In this document: positions 58,847 to 64,000 of the stretch, piece by piece
Position numbering within the stretch: position 1 is the stretch's first letter
Layout of the letters: each line of letters starts with the position of its first letter
From: Quercus robur
Lineage: Eukaryota; Streptophyta; Magnoliopsida; Fagales; Fagaceae
NCBI RefSeq assembly: GCF_932294415.1
Contig: NC_065542.1
Location: forward strand, 51,635,406-51,699,405
DNA: 64,000 bases
Direction of reading: 5' to 3'
Position numbers and translations under genes: made by a program
The notes under the pieces: model-generated
The model's input: only the letters and a program-made list of their open reading frames with translations
What the model was told of the DNA's origin: nothing
Databases searched by the model: none

Positions 58847-61323
58847 TTATGCCTTGCTGTCTACACTCATTGGCTCAGCTTCCTTAGCTGCAGCTTTCTG
58901 CATATACAAGACAACACAAGTTTAAGCAACACAGCCAACCTCAATATACTCATCACAGCAAGTATTGTAGTAAATGCAGAATTTACTTACATCTGATTCA
59001 TGAGGCTCCAACTTATTTAGCTTGGCAAACATGTTGCCATAAAACTTGGCCTCTTTCTTATTGTATTCCTTGACCTTCTCCTTCAAGGTTTTGTACTCAA
59101 GCTTTACATCCCTATTTCAACATGACAAAAGCAACAAATCAGAGGGGTGGACGGAAATTTGTGTATATTTACTCTTATCCTAGTCTTTAATGTTCGTGTA
59201 CATTTTGAACAAGACCTATTACTGTTAGCAACTTTGGGCTATTCTAGAAATAGAGATGTCACAAACCTGTTGTCAGGGTCAATCTCAAGAGCTTTCTTGA
59301 TATCAAATTCGGCTAAATCCAAGTCTGCCAGTTGAATATATGCCTGAGCCCTTCTGTAAAGAGCCTTAACATTTCTACTCTCAAGCTCTAACACCTGCAT
59401 ATTCACAAGCAATTAGTATAAATGTAATATAGACTAAAAGACAAGCCAAAACATTAAACCAAAGTATATAACCTTGGTGCACAATTTTTCAGCCTCCTTG
59501 TAATCTCTTAACTTCAACTTGCAAGCTGCATTGTTCAGATTGCATGCAACCTTCAATGCTTTAGACTGCTTTTTGTCCTCCTCTTCAAAGGCCGAGTCAT
59601 AATCAATGTACTTCACAGCCTACACAAATGAATGATGGACTTAGTCCGGGCATATCACAACCAAAAACAGTGATTCAAGTAAAATTGCTTGTCATGTCAC
59701 AAGCTCCTTATAATGTGTACCTTCTCATATTTCTTGGAAGCCTTTGCATATTTACCAGCCTTGAACAATAAATTTCCTTCTTCCTTCTTTTTACCGGCAG
59801 CTTCAATTTTTTCTGGAGTGTTCATATCCCATGATTCCTTCTCCTAAAAGAAAAACCATTATAATAAATTGAATTCAAAACCCACACATTTTTATAACTT
59901 AACCAAATGAAATTAAAATGTCTTTACAACTGAATCAAAGCCCATAAAACTAACCTTGTCAAAAGATACCATCTCAACCTCATAGGACACAGTGGAGTTG
60001 GGAGGAACCACAGCCAACTCCTGCTGGGATTCAGAGGACCCAAAAGCATACTCCGGGGCTATAGTCAACAAGGCTACCTCACCCTTCTTCATTGTCATCA
60101 CAGCTTTATCAAGCCCATCAATAACTTGCTCTACCAACAAATCCAGACCTCAAGTCAGTCAATACACAGCGCAAAAGTGAACAAAATCAGTAACCAAGAA
60201 AGGGTGGCTCCAGTTTTTACCATCATCTGTCTTGAATTCAAACAGCTCATCTCCATCTCCATGGCCTTTCTTTAAAAATACAGTACCATCTTGCAGTTTA
60301 CCAATCAATTTCACTGCCAGATGCAAAATAATGGAACTCATCAGGAACCATACAATCTAGCATAGGTAAAAGAACATATTTACTTTTAAAAAAATTTAAC
60401 ACTAACATTTGACAACAGATCCATCATTTGGACGCTCATAGCCCTCTCCTTCCTTCAGGATCTTCTTTATAATCTTCTTGTCATCAGTGATTTCTGATAC
60501 AGTCTTCCATGATACCAATTCAAGAGTTATCTGCAGTGTTGCATTTGGTGGGACTGCACCTTGATCACCAGAAGCTGGGCGACCCTTTTCCCCAAATCCA
60601 TCTGCAACCAATAGTCAACAAAATAAGAAAAACACAATCAAATACATGGCTGCTATATAACTGGACTTCAAGAAGACAACTTACATTGCGGCTTCACTGT
60701 CAAAAGCACCTTTTCCCCCTTCTTCATTGTTTTAACAGCCTTGGACAGTGCAGGGCAGAAACAACCTGTTCATAAGTGGAAATTAAATTAGATATGCAAA
60801 ACCAACATTGACCTCAAAGGGTCTTAGTTCTGTAGAAGTACAAGTAACATACCCTCTTTAACGGTGAATTCAACTCCCTCAGATTTTGCAATGAGGGTTC
60901 CATCCTCAAGGCGAACTTCATACTTAACTGCAATGAAATAAAGATGGAATTACTTATCAAAAAAAGAAATAAAGATGGAATTATCAGTTATAACAATGTC
61001 ACTTAAAAGAGTACAACAATTGAGAAAAAAAAATTCAAAAAAGTTGGAAAAGTATACTGTACCTAACACTTCATCAAGGTCCTTTGGATTCTCCCATTTC
61101 TCTCCTTCAGTGAGAATCTTCTTAAATATTCCACCATCCTTACATATGTCCTTGACACTAGTCCAAGACAGCAACTCAACATCGAATTGCAAAGTGGCAT
61201 TTGGAGGAATGGTTGGAGGAGAACCAGACTCACCATAAGCTAGCTCAGGAGGAATGGTAAATAAGGCATTTTCACCTTTCTTCATAGTTTTGATACCCAG
61301 ATCCCATCCTTTGATTACTTGTC
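58847..61323 (-). CDS. FKBP62: Multi-FKBP, TPR peptidyl-prolyl isomerase (ROF1/FKBP62-type), 5' part missing
   Basis: Eleven exons are visible on the minus strand: 61063-61323, 60853-60927, 60685-60765, 60407-60601, 60221-60313, 59955-60130, 59721-59843, 59473-59619, 59267-59394, 58991-59111 and 58847-58897. All junctions are GT-AG and phases fit. They encode about 482 residues. In order they give the second half of FKBP domain 1 ([40 protein letters not shown]), FKBP domain 2 ([36 protein letters not shown]) and FKBP domain 3 ([35 protein letters not shown]). Next come three TPR repeats ([44 protein letters not shown]) and a basic tail ending VDSKA. Plant members bind HSP90 through the TPRs and modulate heat-stress signalling. 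The N-terminal exon(s) must lie beyond position 64000. Confidence 0.95.
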
Positions 61324-62139
61324 CTGCCATCACAATCAAAAAGAATGTCATGTAAGTTCAAATCTCTAACCTTCAACAAGGGCCACCAGTATGACATCAT
61401 GTAAAAACAAAACAAGGACTAACTAGAGGGGCCAGTCTTCATAGACAGCAATTAAATAAGTTGTAGAGTAAAATTACAAGCAATCCTAAAATAATTAAGA
61501 GCGGGTATTATAGAGAGAAAGACTATAATGGGAAACACAAAAGGATATACTTCCTTGTATTTTTCTTCACAGAATGGAATCATTTAGCAACAAAAATAGA
61601 GCACCCCTGAGATCTTCCAAGTTTCAAGTACTGAGGTAGGATAACAAAGGCATATGGTGTAACTACAACCCCAAAAGGCAAAGCAATTTTTAAATCTCTT
61701 TCCTCATTTGAAAGAGGTCTGCACATAATTAACTGTGTTTCCTATAACAGATCATGAAAAAGGTTGATGTGGACTCAACATTGACAAAGGTTTGATAATG
61801 TGAGAACATGATTGGAAGATGCCTCAAGCCAGACACATTTCCCCTTGAACATTATCAGCTCCAAAGGCAATAAAAAATGAATCCCCCCATATAACTGATC
61901 TCTTAATTATTTCTGGGTACCAAAACTTCCATCCAATTTGACATGGTCTCATCATATTCTACAGACTTAACTCTTTTTCTTTTTTAATTTTTACTTTCGG
62001 CATGTTCCATGGCCTAAGCTCAACCTTCCAATCAATGCATATTATTCCATCAGTGGCACACTGGTACTGAGCCACCACATTTTACTCTACCTTTGCATCT
62101 ATAGCTTCTCCATCAGTATTCACCATTTATTTTTAAGGT

Positions 62140-62181
62140 TTCTTTTTTTTTTTTTGGAGGGGGGGGGGGGGGGGGGGGTTG
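62140..62181. repeat. T-run followed by a G-run
   Basis: About 15 T are followed by GGAGG and then about 18 more G. It could form unusual secondary structure and is prone to length error in assembly. Confidence 0.9.
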
Positions 62182-62876
62182 GTTTGTATCAGGGGGTGGG
62201 GTGAGTTTAAAATTAGAACACAGACATGTGCACACACCAGGCGTAATGAGAGAAAGCAAGAAACGGACATTTAAGAAGGAACAAGGGAAAAACTCAAAAT
62301 TTGACCTGACCCTTCACTAATATTGTGCAAAACAATGTATATTGGGTGGTTATCAGCTTTCAATGTTCATGTTACTGGATTATGCAATCATGCTCATTTA
62401 TTGGTGCATCATGGCTGGATTAAAGCCAGCATGTACATGAGAAACTTTTCTATTGATGCACCACCTATCCACATACAACTAAAAAGCACGGACACTACAA
62501 AATTCTCAATGTGTCCCATGTCAGATGAGACACCACTGCATACGTGTACTTAGTGTGTTTTCTAGGTTGGAAAAAATATAATTCTTTAACGTAAAATAAT
62601 TTTTATATATATGTTTTTAATAGTTGTTATTTTAAAAACTAAAATTAACTTGTTATATCCCCAAAGATGTCGTGTCCTAATTTTTCAAGAATTATCATGT
62701 GGTGTCTCATGTTGTCATATGACTCATATCCATGTCTGTATCAATGATTCTTAGGGTGATTGTCCACTTTCAAAGTAAGCACAGGTATCAGAATCCAGCA
62801 CAACCACTTGTTATGGTAATACTTAAAAACTAATGCCACACTCCTAGAATGCCCGGGTATCAACATAAAAATAAAA

Positions 62877-63223
62877 GGGGAAAATGCACTTTCCCCCTTT
62901 TATGTTTAGGGTACTTCACAATTTCCCCCTCTATGTTTGAGAAATGAGCAAATACCCCCATTACATTATTTTCTCAGTTAAATCCAATGGGAAGAAATTA
63001 TTAGTCATACTCATACACCACAAAGAAGAGAAAATTGAGAATTGCATTGCATTTTTGGATTGTATTTGTAATCGTTGTGATTCTGTTGGATTTAACTGAG
63101 GTATCGGAGTGGGGCTATTTGCTCATTTTCCAAACATAAAGGGGGGAAATTGGTTGGCTTCCAAGATAAGGGTGGGAATTGTGAACTACCCTTATACTAT
63201 GGGGGAGGAAGTAGGTTTTCACC
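62877..63223. mobile_element. Mutator-like MITE, 347 bp, in the FKBP intron
   Basis: Long inverted arms begin GGGGAAAATGCACTTTCC and GGTGAAAACCTACTTCC. Both contain ATGAGCAAATA and CAGTTAAATCCAA. Perfect 9-bp flanks AAAATAAAA lie at 62868-62876 and 63224-63232. A 9-bp duplication is the Mutator signature, although the flank is low-complexity. Confidence 0.8.
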
Positions 63224-64000
63224 AAAATAAAAACATAGGTTAACAACACAAAATACACAATACTGAAGCAGCCTGGAGAATCTGGAAAACTGAAGCAAGC
63301 TCTGTCCTTTTTGGCCCATATATTTGCTGCCAGCCCCATCTATCTGAATTATCATGCGTTCAATAGTACCCTGAATTTTCCTTCACTGGTTAGATTTGGT
63401 TGTCTCTTGTACTCACTTAAAAACCATTTCTTAATTGATTTTACCCTTATCTCTTTCCCTCATTGTTCCCTGGGGTGTGTGTATGTTTTTCCTTTTTATT
63501 TCCTTTTCAAATTCATGAAAGTGGAAAAGTAGAGTCTTCTTTTCCACTGACCCGATATTTTTTGGGACCATAAAAAATCACAACAGATGGAATTTTACTA
63601 ATAGCTAGCAGAAACAACTCAATGCTACTTTCATCTCATACAACAACTACCAAGCCTTAACCCTAAATTTTTGGTATCGACTATGGATCCTCAATAGACT
63701 AGTTAGGATCAGCCACATGTATTCTTTTCACCATTCTATTTGATTTGAAGTAATACTCCTAGTGACTTCCTAATTAAGGATCGTTTTTACTAATTCTATT
63801 TAATGTTATTTTTAATCTTCCTCTACTCTTTTTGTTCCATCGATTTAAATCAATATTACTTTGTTCTCACACAGAGTCTTGAATTTGAGAAATCCTAACG
63901 GTTTTTTTCTTTCTTTATTGGTAATTACACAGTTTTAAATCAACTACCTCACCCTGCACCTTGTTCTTAGAGGAGATAGAATTTGAGCTAGAACTCATTC

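Larger units (their letters stand above)
61324..64000 (-). other. Large intron or 5' region of the FKBP gene
   Basis: Exon 61063-61323 opens with an acceptor (GGCAG) inside FKBP domain 1, so sequence to its right is intron. No upstream coding exon was found before 64000, making this intron at least 2.68 kb. It contains a poly-T/poly-G tract (62140-62180) and a MITE (62877-63223). The small open frames here are not supported. Confidence 0.7.

Overview
This is nuclear DNA from a dicot plant, probably a woody species. Two intron-containing housekeeping genes match plant proteins throughout: cytosolic ribosomal protein eS8 and a ROF1/FKBP62-type immunophilin. About 50 kb to their left is gene-poor and AT-rich, filled with nested transposons, solo LTRs, MITEs, Helitrons, a SINE and an old plant pararetrovirus insertion. 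The LTR style resembles Fagaceae genomes, but that is only a guess.

Layout. 1-10.7 kb: a diverged duplicated non-coding block. Its copies preserve empty sites for a Helitron (155-2117), a foldback MITE (4279-4726) and a hAT-like element (7378-9966); a tRNA-type SINE (3131-3303) has its own 17-bp target duplication. 10.7-14.9 kb: a 270-bp tandem duplication, Helitron remnants, a hAT-like element (12270-12980) and a probable copia solo LTR. 14990-25631: a complete-length but decayed Ty3/gypsy element of the Tat type on the minus strand, with LTRs, target duplication, PBS, PPT and gag-pol, plus a three-exon antisense gene. 25.6-30.8 kb: AT-rich DNA with short Helitron-like and hAT-like pieces and a copia RNase H remnant. 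30836-36593: a young 5.8-kb LTR element without gag-pol. 37.1-39.5 kb: a Helitron candidate and a solo LTR related to the Tat element. 40731-40847: a shortened U2 snRNA gene on the minus strand with canonical snRNA promoter boxes. 42.06-50.17 kb: a rearranged caulimovirid insertion, most like a florendovirus. 51616-54992 (minus): eS8, five coding exons. 58847-61323 (minus): the 3' eleven exons of a multi-FKBP/TPR immunophilin whose 5' end is outside the window.

The most notable link is between the two LTR elements. The coding-deficient element at 30.8-36.6 kb and the Tat element at 15-25.6 kb share the same 14-base PPT, nearly the same PBS and a homologous tandem repeat with an 81-bp period in the same element orientation. 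They look like a non-autonomous/autonomous pair. The other most interesting items are the U2 variant lacking its Sm-site region but keeping its USE, TATA and 3' box, and the pararetrovirus insertion inverted at its protease/reverse-transcriptase boundary.
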